64,000 nucleotides of DNA from Kytococcus schroeteri (GTDB taxonomy: Bacteria; Actinomycetota; Actinomycetes; Actinomycetales; Dermatophilaceae): the NCBI RefSeq assembly GCF_042433515.1, contig NZ_JBHLVH010000004.1, positions 62,001-126,000 on the forward strand. The letters are read 5' to 3'. The position numbers and the translations under genes were made by a program. Below are positions 1 through 8,548 of this stretch, one piece after another. The notes under the pieces are model-generated. The model saw only the letters and a program-made list of their open reading frames with translations, searched no databases and was not told the origin of the DNA. The stretch's first letter is position 1. The number at the start of each line of letters is the position of its first letter.

Positions 1-203
1 ATGTACCCGCCCAACGGGATTGCCTTGACGCCGTACTCGGTCTCCCCCCGGCGGGTGGACCACAGGGTGGGGCCGAAGCCGACCATGTACTGCGTGACCC
101 GCACCCGCGAGGCCTTGGCCGGCAGCAGGTGGCCCACCTCGTGCAGGGCGATGGAGGCGCAGATGCCCAGGAAGACCACCAGCACGCCCAGCAGGTAGAG
201 CAT
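1..203 (-). CDS. rseP: Site-2 intramembrane metalloprotease (RseP/Rip1 family), N-terminal part
   Basis: Only the first 67 or so codons are present; the gene runs off the left edge of the window. The start is the ATG at 203-201, which shares one base with the dxr stop (TGATG), so the two genes are translationally coupled. The N-terminus is a hydrophobic membrane segment that contains the M50 zinc-binding motif HEVGH at about residues 21-25, followed by a VGFGPTLWS stretch typical of the family. Family members cleave membrane-embedded anti-sigma factors or signal-peptide remnants within the bilayer. The dxr-rseP order is conserved in actinobacteria (Rv2870c-Rv2869c in M. tuberculosis). The PDZ domain and the second catalytic motif lie outside the window. 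Confidence 0.9.
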   Translation of the reverse strand, partial: MLYLLGVLVVFLGICASIALHEVGHLLPAKASRVRVTQYMVGFGPTLWSTRRGETEYGVKAIPLGGY

Positions 204-1387
204 CACGCCGCGTGCCCCTCGATGGCGCGGTGGGCGGCCTCGCGGGCGCGGTCCTCGGCGGCCAGCACGTCGTCCAGGGTGAGCGACTCCTCTCCCCCGG
301 CACCCAGCTGCTCCACCACCTGCGCGACGGTGTCCACGATGCCGGTGAACGGCAGCCGGCCGTCGTGGAAGGCCTCCACGCACTCCTCGTTGGCCGCGTT
401 GTAGACCGCCGGGGCCGTGCCGCCGAGGCGACCCACGTGCACGGCGAGGTCCACCGCCGGGAAGGCCTCGGCATCGAGCGGGGCGAAGTCCCACTGCATG
501 GGGGTGGTCCAGTCCGTGGGCTCGTCCACGTCGGTGAGCCGCTCCGGCCAGCTCAGCCCCAGCGCGATGGGCACGAGCATCCGCGGAGGCCCGATCTGGG
601 CGATGGTGGAGCCGTCGTGGAACTCCACCATCGAGTGGATCTGCTGCTGCGGGTGCACCACCACCTGGATGCGCTCGTAGGGCACCCCGAAGAGCAGGTG
701 GGCCTCGATGACCTCCAGGCCCTTGTTGACCAGCGTGGCCGAGTTGGTGGTGATGACGTGACCCATGGCGAAGTTCGGGTGGGCCAGGGCCTCGGCGGGC
801 GTCACGCCCTCGAGCTCGGCGCGGGTGCGGCCGCGGAAGGGGCCGCCGGAGGCCGTCACGACCAGCCGGCGCACCTCCTGGGCGCGCCCGGAGGCCAGGC
901 ACTGGGCGATGGCGGCGTGCTCGGAGTCCACGGGCACGATCTGGTCGGGGCGTCGGCGTGCGGCCTCCACGAGCGGCCCGCCCACGATGAGCGACTCCTT
1001 GTTGGCCAGCGCCAGGGTGCTGCCGGCCTCGAGCGCCGCGAGGGTGGGACGCAGGCCGATGGACCCGGTGATGCCGTTGAGCACCACGTCCACGGGCTCA
1101 GCGGCCAGCTCGGTGGCGGCGTCCGGCCCCGTGAGCACGCGGGGGCGCAGCGCCTCGCCGCCCGGCGTGGCGGCCAGGGCGGCGCGCAGCTCGGCCTCGG
1201 TGCCCCGGGCGAGGGCCACCACCTCGGGACGGGCCGTCACCACCTGGCGGGCCAGGAGGGCCAGGTCGCTGCCGCCGGCCGCCAGCCCGTGGACGGTGAA
1301 GCGTCCGGGGTTCTGGTCGACGACCTGCAGGGCCTGGGTGCCGATGGAGCCGGTGGACCCCAGGAGCGTGACGCGGCGCGGAGACAT
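203..1387 (-). CDS. dxr: 1-deoxy-D-xylulose 5-phosphate reductoisomerase
   Basis: Converts DXP to 2-C-methyl-D-erythritol 4-phosphate with NADPH and a divalent metal, the committed step of the non-mevalonate isoprenoid pathway; cytosolic. The protein is 394 residues from the ATG at 1387. It shows the NADPH-binding GSTGSIG at residues 10-16, the NKES motif near 129-132, and the metal-binding PVDSEH segment near 152-157 (Asp and Glu ligands), followed by ASGGPF and an NSATLVNKGLE motif. A GTG seven codons upstream (1408) is also in frame, but starting at the ATG puts the nucleotide-binding strand at the usual distance from the N-terminus. The gene overlaps rseP downstream. Confidence 0.96.
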   Translation of the reverse strand: MSPRRVTLLGSTGSIGTQALQVVDQNPGRFTVHGLAAGGSDLALLARQVVTARPEVVALARGTEAELRAALAATPGGEALRPRVLTGPDAATELAAEPVDVVLNGITGSIGLRPTLAALEAGSTLALANKESLIVGGPLVEAARRRPDQIVPVDSEHAAIAQCLASGRAQEVRRLVVTASGGPFRGRTRAELEGVTPAEALAHPNFAMGHVITTNSATLVNKGLEVIEAHLLFGVPYERIQVVVHPQQQIHSMVEFHDGSTIAQIGPPRMLVPIALGLSWPERLTDVDEPTDWTTPMQWDFAPLDAEAFPAVDLAVHVGRLGGTAPAVYNAANEECVEAFHDGRLPFTGIVDTVAQVVEQLGAGGEESLTLDDVLAAEDRAREAAHRAIEGHAA

Positions 1388-1429
1388 GGGCGCCAGCGTA
1401 CGGCCCACCCCCGGGGTCCCAGCGGGTGC

Positions 1430-2275
1430 TCAGCCCCGGCGCGCCAGCCGCTCCAGGTCGGCGCGGTCGCCGTGCACGCGGTTCACGTCGTACCCGTGGG
1501 CGTCCACGGGGTAGGCCTGCCAGATGGTGTGGGTGGCGCCGTGCATCGACCACGACTTGGGCGCGATGCCGGGGGCGCTGGAGTAGCGGGCCAGCCAGAG
1601 CTTCACGTCCGAGAAGTCGGCCGTGCCCACGCAGGTGTTCCACCAGTGGGCGTTGGTGTAGACGACCGGCTTGACCCCGGTGAGCTCCTCGTAGCGGGTG
1701 ATGAAGTCCCGGGCCCAGGCGGCCATCTCGGCCTGGGACTTGCCGTAGCAGACCGGGCCGTAGGGGTTGTACTCCATGTCCAGCGCGCCAGGCAGGGTGC
1801 GGCCGTCCGGGCTCCAGCCGCCGCGGTGGGCCACGAAGTACTCGGCCTGCTGGCGTCCGGAGGAGACCTCCGGGTTGGCGAAGTGGTAGCTGCCCCGGAG
1901 CATCCCCTGCTCGGTGGCGCCCTTCCACTGGTCGCTGAAGGAGTCGGTGGCCAGGTAGGTGCCCTCGGTGGCCTTGATCCACACGAACTGGGCCGAGTGG
2001 TCGGTGAACCACTGCCAGTCCTCGATGGTGGTGTGGCCACTCGTGTCCACGCCGTAGGGGCCGTGGGTGAGCTCGGCCACCGGGTCGATGGGGGCGCGAC
2101 CGAAGGCGGTGACGGAACCGGGCTCCTCGACGGGGAGGGTGGAGCCCATCGTGGCGCCCTCCCCCGAGGTGGGGAGGTCGTCCGGGGCGGCGTCGCCGGT
2201 GCCGCTGGCGACGGCCGGTGCGGAGAGGGCGGCGAGCAGGAGGGTGGCAGCAGCGAGCGTGCGGGTACGAGACAT
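1430..2275 (-). CDS. Secreted GH25 muramidase (lysozyme-type peptidoglycan hydrolase)
   Basis: Predicted to cleave the beta-1,4 bond between MurNAc and GlcNAc in peptidoglycan. The ATG at 2275 follows an AGGA ribosome site and starts a signal peptide: basic MSRTRT, a hydrophobic core at residues 7-22, and an AVA-S cleavage site near residue 23. After a low-complexity linker the GH25 barrel begins with GVDTSGH (75-81). The acidic catalytic motif LDMEYN lies at 165-170, and KATEG and YTNAHWW are family-typical. Length 281 residues. There is no separate wall-binding domain, so the enzyme probably acts near its site of release. Own-wall remodelling or attack on competitors are both possible. Confidence 0.88.
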   Translation of the reverse strand: MSRTRTLAAATLLLAALSAPAVASGTGDAAPDDLPTSGEGATMGSTLPVEEPGSVTAFGRAPIDPVAELTHGPYGVDTSGHTTIEDWQWFTDHSAQFVWIKATEGTYLATDSFSDQWKGATEQGMLRGSYHFANPEVSSGRQQAEYFVAHRGGWSPDGRTLPGALDMEYNPYGPVCYGKSQAEMAAWARDFITRYEELTGVKPVVYTNAHWWNTCVGTADFSDVKLWLARYSSAPGIAPKSWSMHGATHTIWQAYPVDAHGYDVNRVHGDRADLERLARRG

Positions 2276-2336
2276 GAGTGCGCGTCCTGGTGAGGGGTCG
2301 GGGCGTGCGGGCCCGGGCACCCGGGCACCGTCGGGC

Positions 2337-2365
2337 AGGCTAGGGAGGCCCGCCCCACCCGTCCA
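2337..2365 (-). promoter_or_regulatory. Predicted promoter of the GH25 muramidase gene
   Basis: Reading the minus strand, TGGACG (2365-2360, four of six matches to TTGACA) is followed after 17 bases by TAGCCT (2342-2337), which fits the actinobacterial TAnnnT -10. Transcription would begin near 2330 and give a leader of about 55 bases with the AGGA ribosome site. By-eye prediction. Confidence 0.5.
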
Positions 2366-2382
2366 GAGGCGCCCGGGTTCCT

Positions 2383-2400
2383 TGACCGAAAACTGACCGA
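2383..2400. promoter_or_regulatory. Possible operator: two TGACCGA repeats one helical turn apart
   Basis: TGACCGA occurs at 2383-2389 and again at 2394-2400, 11 bp apart start to start, and a related inverted CGGTCA follows at 2412-2417. The set sits just upstream of the predicted muramidase promoter. The spacing suits a regulator binding one face of DNA. No regulator is identified. Confidence 0.25.
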
Positions 2401-2456
2401 CCACCGTGTACCGGTCACCGCCGCAGGGCGTTTGGGCCCCCCGCGCCGCACCACTC

Positions 2457-3959
2457 TCAGTCGGCCAGGCCGAGGTACTGCGTGTCGAGATACTCCTCCA
2501 CGCCCTCGTGACCGCCCTCGCGCCCCAGGCCGGAGTGCTTCACGCCGCCGAAGGGTGCCGCGGGCTGGGAGACCACGCCCATGTTGAGCCCGACCATGCC
2601 GGTCTGCAGGCCCGCCGAGAAGCGCATGAGCCGCGAGACGTCACGGGAGTAGACGAAGCCGACGAGGCCGAACTCGGTGTCGTTGGCCGCCGCCAGCGCC
2701 TCCTCCTCGGTGTCCACCACGTGCATCGGCGCCACCGGGCCGAAGACCTCCTCGGCCAGGAGGCGCGCCCCGGCCGGCACGTCGGCCAGCACGGTGGGCG
2801 CGTACCAGCTGCCGCCCTCGGGCAGGTCGGCGCGCAGCGCCGCGCTGGCCTCGGGGCCGCCGGTGGCCACGGTGGCACCGCGGTCCAGCGCGTCGGTGAC
2901 GAGCTCGGTCACCTTGGCCAGGGCGTCGGCATCGACCAGGGGGCCCAGGTCCGTGCCCTCGTCGCCCCCGCGCCCGACCCGCCGGGCCGCGGCCGCCTCG
3001 GCCAGGCGGCGGGTGAACTCCTCGGCCACGCCGCGCTGCACCACGAAGCGGTTGGCCGCCGTGCAGGCCTGCCCGATGTTGCGGAACTTGGCCGCCATCG
3101 CACCCTCCACCGCGGCGTCCAGGTCGGCGTCGTCGAGCACCACGAACGGCGCGTTGCCGCCGAGCTCCATGGACGTGCGCAGCAGGCCCGGGGCCGCCTG
3201 CTCCTGCAGGGAGGTGCCCACCGGGGTGGACCCGGTGAAAGTCAGCTTGCGCAGCCGCGGGTCGGTGATGATGCGGGAGGACACCGCCTTCGCGTCGGCG
3301 GTGGTCACGAGGTTGACCACGCCCGCCGGCACACCCGCCTCGGCGAGCACGTCCACGAGCAGCATCGCGGTGAGCGGCGTGGCCTCGGCGGGCTTGAGCA
3401 CCACCGTGCAGCCTGCCGCGAGCGCCGGGCCCACCTTGCGGGTGCCCATGGCCAGCGGGAAGTTCCACGGGGTGATGGCGTACACCGGCCCCACCGGCTT
3501 GCGGCGGGTGAGGATGGTGGACCCGCCGGCGGGGGCAGGCACCATGCGGCCCTCCAGGCGCACCGCCTCCTCGGAGAACCAGCGCAGGAACTCGGCGCCG
3601 TAGGCCACCTCGCCGCGGGACTCCTCGAGGGACTTGCCCATCTCCAGCGTCATGAGGGCGGCGACGTCCTCGGTGCGCTCGGTGAGCAGGTCGAAGGCGC
3701 GGCGGAGCACGTCCGAGCGCTCCCGGGCCGGGGTCGCTGCCCAGTCGGCCGCGGCCCCCACCGCGGCGTCCAGGGCGGCCACGCCGTCCTCGACGGTGGC
3801 GTCGGCCACCTCGCGCAGGACGGTGCCGTCGCTGGGGTCGGTGACGGCGAAGGTCCCGCCGCCGGTGGCCTCGCGCCACGCCCCGCCGACGTACAGGCCG
3901 GTCCAGGAGGCGGGTGCGAGGTCGTGGAGGCGCTGCTGCAGGTCTGCGTGGGAGGTCAT
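2457..3959 (-). CDS. gabD: Succinate-semialdehyde dehydrogenase (NAD(P)+), aldehyde dehydrogenase family
   Basis: A 500-residue member of the ALDH superfamily. It contains the Rossmann segment with ITPWNFP at about 162-168, FTGST at 241-245, the general-base Glu in MELGGN (Glu265) and the nucleophile Cys299 in GQACTAANRF. The pattern MELGGNAPFVV with GQxCTAxNR is typical of GabD-type succinate-semialdehyde dehydrogenases, which oxidise succinic semialdehyde to succinate. It starts five bases after the ackA stop and is probably the third gene of a pta-ackA-gabD transcript. Substrate assignment is by family resemblance; another small aldehyde is possible. Confidence 0.85.
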   Translation of the reverse strand: MTSHADLQQRLHDLAPASWTGLYVGGAWREATGGGTFAVTDPSDGTVLREVADATVEDGVAALDAAVGAAADWAATPARERSDVLRRAFDLLTERTEDVAALMTLEMGKSLEESRGEVAYGAEFLRWFSEEAVRLEGRMVPAPAGGSTILTRRKPVGPVYAITPWNFPLAMGTRKVGPALAAGCTVVLKPAEATPLTAMLLVDVLAEAGVPAGVVNLVTTADAKAVSSRIITDPRLRKLTFTGSTPVGTSLQEQAAPGLLRTSMELGGNAPFVVLDDADLDAAVEGAMAAKFRNIGQACTAANRFVVQRGVAEEFTRRLAEAAAARRVGRGGDEGTDLGPLVDADALAKVTELVTDALDRGATVATGGPEASAALRADLPEGGSWYAPTVLADVPAGARLLAEEVFGPVAPMHVVDTEEEALAAANDTEFGLVGFVYSRDVSRLMRFSAGLQTGMVGLNMGVVSQPAAPFGGVKHSGLGREGGHEGVEEYLDTQYLGLAD

Positions 3960-3964
3960 GCCCC

Positions 3965-5149
3965 TCAGCCTGCCACTGCCTCCTGGGCCGCGCGCGCGAT
4001 GGCGAGCTCCTCGTTGGTGGGGGTCACCAGCACCGCCACCGACGACTCCGGCGCGGAGACGACGGTGGAGCCGGCCGTACCCCGCGGCACCGAGGCGTTG
4101 GCCTGCTCGTCGAGCACCACCCCCAGTGCGGCCAGCCGCTCGCAGAGCTCGGCGCGCAGCTCCACGTTGTTCTCCCCGACGCCGGCGGTGAAGACCAGCG
4201 CGTCCAGGCCGCCCATCACGGCGTGGAAGGCCCCCACGTAGCGCACCAGGCGGTGCAGGGAGACGTCGAGGGCCAGCCGGGCCCGCTCGTCGCCGGCGGT
4301 GGCCGCGGCGCGCACCTCGCGCATGTCGCCCGTGCCGGTCATGCCCTTGAGGCCGCTGCGACGGTTGAGCAGCTCGTCGACCTCGCCGGCGCTCATGCCC
4401 TGACGTTGCAGGTGGAGGATGACGCCGGGGTCGAGATCGCCGGTCCGGGTGCCCATGACCAGGCCCTCCAAGGGCGTCATGCCCATGGTCGTGTCCACGG
4501 GCCGGCCGTAGCGCACCGCCGAGGCCGACGCCCCGTTGCCCAGGTGGAGCACCACCGTGCGCAGGTCCTCGCGGGAGCGGCCCAGGTCGCGCGCGGCGCG
4601 TTCGGAGACGTAGTCGTGGCTCGTGCCGTGGAAGCCGTACCGGGCGATGCGGTGGCGCTCGGCCACCTCGGCGTCCAGGGCGTAGGTGCGTGCCTCGGCC
4701 GGCAGGTCGGCGAAGAAGGCGGTGTCGAAGACACCCACGTGCGGCACCTGCGGCAGGTGTTGGCGGGCGGCCTCGATGCCCAGCACGTTGGCGGGGTTGT
4801 GCAGCGGCGCCAGCGGGGAGAGCTCGCGCACCACCTCCACCACGGCGTCGTCGAGGAGCACCGGTGCGGTGAAGCGGCGGCCGCCGTGGACGACGCGGTG
4901 GCCCACCACCTCGACCTCCTCCAGCAGGCCGCCCTCCCCCAGCCGGTCGAGCACCCAGCCGAGGGCCTCGGTGTGGTCGGTGAAGGGCTGCTGCACCCCG
5001 GACTCCTCGCCGCGCAGCACGAGCGTGGCCTCACCGGACGGCTCGCCGATGCGCTCCACCAGGCCCTTGGCGTGCACCTGGCCGGACCCGGGGTCGAGGA
5101 CCTGGAACTTCACCGACGAGGAGCCGGCGTTGATGACGAGTGCGCTCAC
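3965..5149 (-). CDS. ackA: Acetate kinase
   Basis: Interconverts acetyl phosphate plus ADP with acetate plus ATP; partner of Pta in overflow metabolism and acetate assimilation. The 394-residue protein starts at the GTG at 5149, with AGGGAG about seven bases upstream. It begins with the phosphate-loop signature VINAGSSSVKF and contains GHRVVHGG, FDTAFF, the conserved YGFHGTSH and a GVGEN motif near the C-terminus, all hallmarks of ASKHA-fold acetate kinases. The start overlaps the pta stop as GTGA, so translation of the two enzymes is coupled. Confidence 0.97.
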   Translation of the reverse strand: MSALVINAGSSSVKFQVLDPGSGQVHAKGLVERIGEPSGEATLVLRGEESGVQQPFTDHTEALGWVLDRLGEGGLLEEVEVVGHRVVHGGRRFTAPVLLDDAVVEVVRELSPLAPLHNPANVLGIEAARQHLPQVPHVGVFDTAFFADLPAEARTYALDAEVAERHRIARYGFHGTSHDYVSERAARDLGRSREDLRTVVLHLGNGASASAVRYGRPVDTTMGMTPLEGLVMGTRTGDLDPGVILHLQRQGMSAGEVDELLNRRSGLKGMTGTGDMREVRAAATAGDERARLALDVSLHRLVRYVGAFHAVMGGLDALVFTAGVGENNVELRAELCERLAALGVVLDEQANASVPRGTAGSTVVSAPESSVAVLVTPTNEELAIARAAQEAVAG

Positions 5150-7272
5150 GAGGGGCTCCCTGCGGTGGACGGGGTGGTCTGGGTGGTGGCCGCCTGCACG
5201 GCGGTCATGAGGATGGTGTTGACGATGTCGTCCTCCAGCGCCCCGCGCGAGAGGTCGTTCACCGGGCTGGCCAGGCCCTGCAGCAGCGGGCCCACGGCGA
5301 GCGCCCCGGCCATGCGCTGCACGGCCTTGTAGGTGTTGTTGCCGGTGTTGAGGTCCGGGAAGACCAGCACCGTGGCCCGGCCGGCCACGTCGGAGTCCGG
5401 CATCTTGGAGGCGGCCACGGAGGGCTCCACCGCGGCGTCGTACTGGATGGGCCCGGCCACCGGCAGGTCGGGGGCCAGCTCGCGCACCCGCTCGGTGGCC
5501 GCGCGCACCTTCTCCACCTCCTTGCCGGAGCCGGACTCGCCGGTGGAGTAGCTGAGCATGGCCACCCGCGGCTCGATGCCGAAGGCGCGGGCCGTGGCGG
5601 CGCTGGCCACCGCGATGCCGGCGAGCTCGTCGCTCGTGGGCTCGGGGATGACCGCGCAGTCGGCGAAGACGAGCACGCGGTCGGCCAGGCACATGAGGAA
5701 GCAGCTGGAGACCTCCGTGCTGCCCGGGGCGGTGCCGATGACCTGGAAGGCCGGGCGGATCGTGTCGGCCGTCGTGTGGGCGGCACCGCTGACCATGCCG
5801 TCGCACTGCCCGTCGCGCACCAGCAGGGTGCCGAAGGTGTTGGGGTCGGTGACCACCGTCCGCGCGGTGGCCAGGGTCATGCCCTTGTGCTTCCGCAGCT
5901 CGGTGTAGAGCTCGGCGAGACGTTCGGCATCGGGGTCCGAGGCCGGGTCGCGCAGGGTGGCGCGGGAGAGGTCCACGCCCAGCTCGCGGGCACGGGCCGT
6001 CATCGCGTCCACGTCGCCGAGCACGGTCAGGTCCACCAGGTCGCGGGTGAGCACCCGGCCGGCGGCGCGCAGGATGCGGTCGTCCCCGCCCTCGGGGAGC
6101 ACGAGGTGGCGGCGGCTGGCGGCGGCGCGTTCCACGAGCTGGTGCTGGAAGATCAGCGGCGTCACGGCCGAGGTGGGCCGCACGTCGAGCTGCTCCAGCA
6201 CCCCCCGGGCGTCCAGGCGCCCGCCCACCAGGGCCAGCGCGGCGGCGGTCTTGCGGCCACTCCCCTGCCCCAGCAGGCCGCGTGCCCCCGCGGCGGCCCG
6301 GGCGGTCTCGTAGGTGTTGCCCGCGGTCTCGATGACGGGCAGCCGCAGGTTGAGGCCCTGCACCAGCGCCCGCACCTGCTCGCTCACCTCGAAGCCGCCG
6401 TTGAGCACCACGGCGCTGAGGGTCGGGAAGCCCTCGGAGGTGTGCGCCGCGATGAGGGTCAGCAGGATCTCCACACGGTCGCTGGCGGCGATGCACAGCT
6501 GGCCGTCGGCGAGACGCTCCAGGATGTGCTCGGGGTTCATGCCGCCCACGAGCACGTCCTCGACCTCCCGGTCCAGGGCGGCCTCGTCGCCCCACAGCAG
6601 GGTGCCCTCCACGGCGGCCATCACGTCGCGCACGGTGGGCGCCGAGAGCAGCGGCAGGTCCGGCACGGCGCCCAGCAGGGGCACCTCACCCCCGGACGAC
6701 CGCGTGATCCCCGCGGCGCCGGCGGCCACGGCATCGGCCTCGGACTCCCCGCCGGTGACCCGGTTGACCACCACGCCGAGCACGTCCGCGTGCTGGGCCT
6801 CGGCCTCGTGGACGCACACCTCCACCACGGTGCGCACCTGCTCGGGCGTGCGGTCCTGCCCGTGCACCACGAGCACCATCGGGGCCGCGAGGTTGGCCGC
6901 CACGCGGGCGTTGAAGGAGAACTCGGTGGGGCCCGTGACGTCGGTGAAGTCCGACCCGAGCACGACGACCAGGTCGCACTCGTCGGCCAGCCGGTGGTAG
7001 GCCGTGAGCACCTGGGCCAGGGCCGCCTCCTCGTCGGCGTGCACCTTCTCGTAGGTGACGCCCACCGCGTCGGCCGGCGGCACGGAGGACCCCGCCCGGG
7101 TGAGCAGGGCCTGGAGGATGGGGTCGGCGTCGCGGTCCTCGGCGCGGGCGACGGGGCGGAAGACCCCGACCCGCTCGACCAGTCCGACGGCGGCGTCGAC
7201 GAGGGCCAGGGCGACGGCGGACTTGCCGGTGCTGCCCTCCGGGGAGGCGACCATGACGGTGCGGGCGTTCAT
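5146..7272 (-). CDS. pta: Phosphate acetyltransferase, long form with DRTGG regulatory domain
   Basis: Interconverts acetyl-CoA and acetyl phosphate. The 708-residue protein is the long class. The N-terminus is a BioD/CobQ-like P-loop domain starting VMVASPEGSTGKSAVALAL, the middle part is the DRTGG regulatory domain, and the catalytic domain from about residue 380 carries LPEGGDDRILRAA, GMVSGAAHTTADT and SYSTGESGSGKEV motifs. The ATG at 7272 directly precedes the P-loop strand. First gene of the pta-ackA-gabD operon. The DRTGG domain is known in other bacteria to bind effectors such as NADH or pyruvate, so activity is probably allosterically controlled. Confidence 0.96.
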   Translation of the reverse strand: MNARTVMVASPEGSTGKSAVALALVDAAVGLVERVGVFRPVARAEDRDADPILQALLTRAGSSVPPADAVGVTYEKVHADEEAALAQVLTAYHRLADECDLVVVLGSDFTDVTGPTEFSFNARVAANLAAPMVLVVHGQDRTPEQVRTVVEVCVHEAEAQHADVLGVVVNRVTGGESEADAVAAGAAGITRSSGGEVPLLGAVPDLPLLSAPTVRDVMAAVEGTLLWGDEAALDREVEDVLVGGMNPEHILERLADGQLCIAASDRVEILLTLIAAHTSEGFPTLSAVVLNGGFEVSEQVRALVQGLNLRLPVIETAGNTYETARAAAGARGLLGQGSGRKTAAALALVGGRLDARGVLEQLDVRPTSAVTPLIFQHQLVERAAASRRHLVLPEGGDDRILRAAGRVLTRDLVDLTVLGDVDAMTARARELGVDLSRATLRDPASDPDAERLAELYTELRKHKGMTLATARTVVTDPNTFGTLLVRDGQCDGMVSGAAHTTADTIRPAFQVIGTAPGSTEVSSCFLMCLADRVLVFADCAVIPEPTSDELAGIAVASAATARAFGIEPRVAMLSYSTGESGSGKEVEKVRAATERVRELAPDLPVAGPIQYDAAVEPSVAASKMPDSDVAGRATVLVFPDLNTGNNTYKAVQRMAGALAVGPLLQGLASPVNDLSRGALEDDIVNTILMTAVQAATTQTTPSTAGSPS

Positions 7273-7323
7273 GGGCCCAACTCTGCCAGCACGCAGGGCC
7301 TGCTCCGGCCCGGGGGTGCGGGC

Positions 7324-7329
7324 TACGGT
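7324..7329 (+). promoter_or_regulatory. -10 element for a predicted leaderless LOG-family transcript
   Basis: TACGGT lies exactly six bases before the ATG at 7336, so transcription would start at or next to the start codon and the mRNA would lack a leader. No Shine-Dalgarno sequence is present. The same TAnnnT-N6-start arrangement recurs at thiL, DUF3515, clpS and pncB. Confidence 0.45.
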
Positions 7330-7335
7330 CGGGGC

Positions 7336-8547
7336 ATGAGCACCGCCGGCCACCTGCCCGCCGTCCCCCTCGCCGGCCACCGGGAGCACCCGGTGACCCC
7401 GGCCCGCGAGGTGGCCACCACCGCCTCGCTGGAGCGCCTGCTGGACCGCGTGGAGGCCGGGCGGGACAGCCTCGACCGGGTGGCCCTGCAGGGTCTCGAC
7501 CTGCGCCCGGTGGCCGACCGGCTGCTCGCCCTGCCCCCGGCGGCCCTCGCGGGCGTGGTGCTCTTCGGCGGGCAGGTTCCCACCCCGGTGCGCGACCACC
7601 TGCTGGCCGCCGGGGCCATCGTCTTCCCACCCGCCCCCGAGGCGCCGGTGCACCCCTACCGCGGGTGCACCTACACCTCCGAGGAGCTCTACGCCGGCCT
7701 CGACGCCCACGGGTACGCGGCCACCCCGGACGGGCGCGCCCACGCGTGGTTCCGCACCGAGCGCCTCGAGGGGGACCCCTACGTCTCGGTGCTGCGCGCC
7801 ATCCACGACGACACGGTGGTGGACGCCCTCGTGGACGACCTGGCCGGCCACAGCGTGGTGGGGGTCATGGGCGGGCACGCCCTGCAGCGCGGCACCCCCG
7901 GGTACGCCGAGGCCGCGGCCCTGGGCCACGAGCTCGCGCGGGCCGGGCACCTGGTGCTCACCGGCGGCGGCCCCGGCGCGATGGAGGCGGCCAACCTCGG
8001 CGCGCTGGCCCCGGACCACGCCGCGCTCCAGGAGGCCCTGGCCCTCGTGGCCGTGGTGCCCGGGTTCGACGACGTGGCCGCCTGGGCGCGCGCCGGGTTC
8101 GCCGCCCGCGACACCCTGCTGCGCGCCGCCGGCGAGACGCCCGGTGCCGAGGCCTGCGCGGCCGCACCCGCCCGCCTGCGCAGCGTGGGCGTGCCCACCT
8201 GGTTCTACGGCCACGAGCCGCCCAACGTGCTGGCGCAGCGCATCGCCAAGCTGTTCTCCAACGCCGTCCGCGAGGACGTGCTGCTGGCCCGGTCCGACGC
8301 GGGCCTCGTGGTGCTCCCCGGCGCCGCCGGCACCGTGCAGGAGGTCTTCCAGGTGGCCACGCGCCTCTACTACGCCACGCCGGGCTGTGAGCTCGGGGCA
8401 CTCGTGCTCGTGGGGCGGGAGCACTGGACGCGGAGCCTGCCGGTGTGGCCGCTGCTGGAGGCCCTCGGCACCGACCGCGCCCTGGGCGGCGTGCTGCACC
8501 TGGTGGACGACGTGCGCGAGGCCGCGCACCGCATCGGGCCCGCCTGA
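7336..8547 (+). CDS. LOG-family Rossmann-fold nucleotide-binding protein
   Basis: A 403-residue cytosolic protein with the LOG/TIGR00730-type core in its second half: GGGPGAMEAANLGA at about residues 212-225 and PGAAGTVQEVF at about 330-340, corresponding to the conserved GGGxGxM and PGGxGTxxE motifs. Some LOG proteins are cytokinin-activating phosphoribohydrolases, while larger ones (PpnN-like) hydrolyse purine nucleotide monophosphates. The length and long N-terminal extension favour the PpnN-like group, but the substrate is inferred only from family. It is transcribed divergently from pta across 63 bp and ends one base from the rlmN stop. Confidence 0.8.
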   Translation: MSTAGHLPAVPLAGHREHPVTPAREVATTASLERLLDRVEAGRDSLDRVALQGLDLRPVADRLLALPPAALAGVVLFGGQVPTPVRDHLLAAGAIVFPPAPEAPVHPYRGCTYTSEELYAGLDAHGYAATPDGRAHAWFRTERLEGDPYVSVLRAIHDDTVVDALVDDLAGHSVVGVMGGHALQRGTPGYAEAAALGHELARAGHLVLTGGGPGAMEAANLGALAPDHAALQEALALVAVVPGFDDVAAWARAGFAARDTLLRAAGETPGAEACAAAPARLRSVGVPTWFYGHEPPNVLAQRIAKLFSNAVREDVLLARSDAGLVVLPGAAGTVQEVFQVATRLYYATPGCELGALVLVGREHWTRSLPVWPLLEALGTDRALGGVLHLVDDVREAAHRIGPA

Positions 8548-8548
8548 G

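Noticed and set aside
212..2293. Long plus-strand open frame opposite dxr and the muramidase gene
   Set aside because: Gly/Val/His/Arg-rich with no domain; mirror frame of real genes, as seen opposite most genes in this window.
5146..8529. A continuous minus-strand frame of over 1100 codons running from the LOG gene region into pta
   Set aside because: Only the part from the ATG at 7272 has phosphate-acetyltransferase features. The upstream part is antisense to the LOG gene and is low-complexity, an effect of high GC content.
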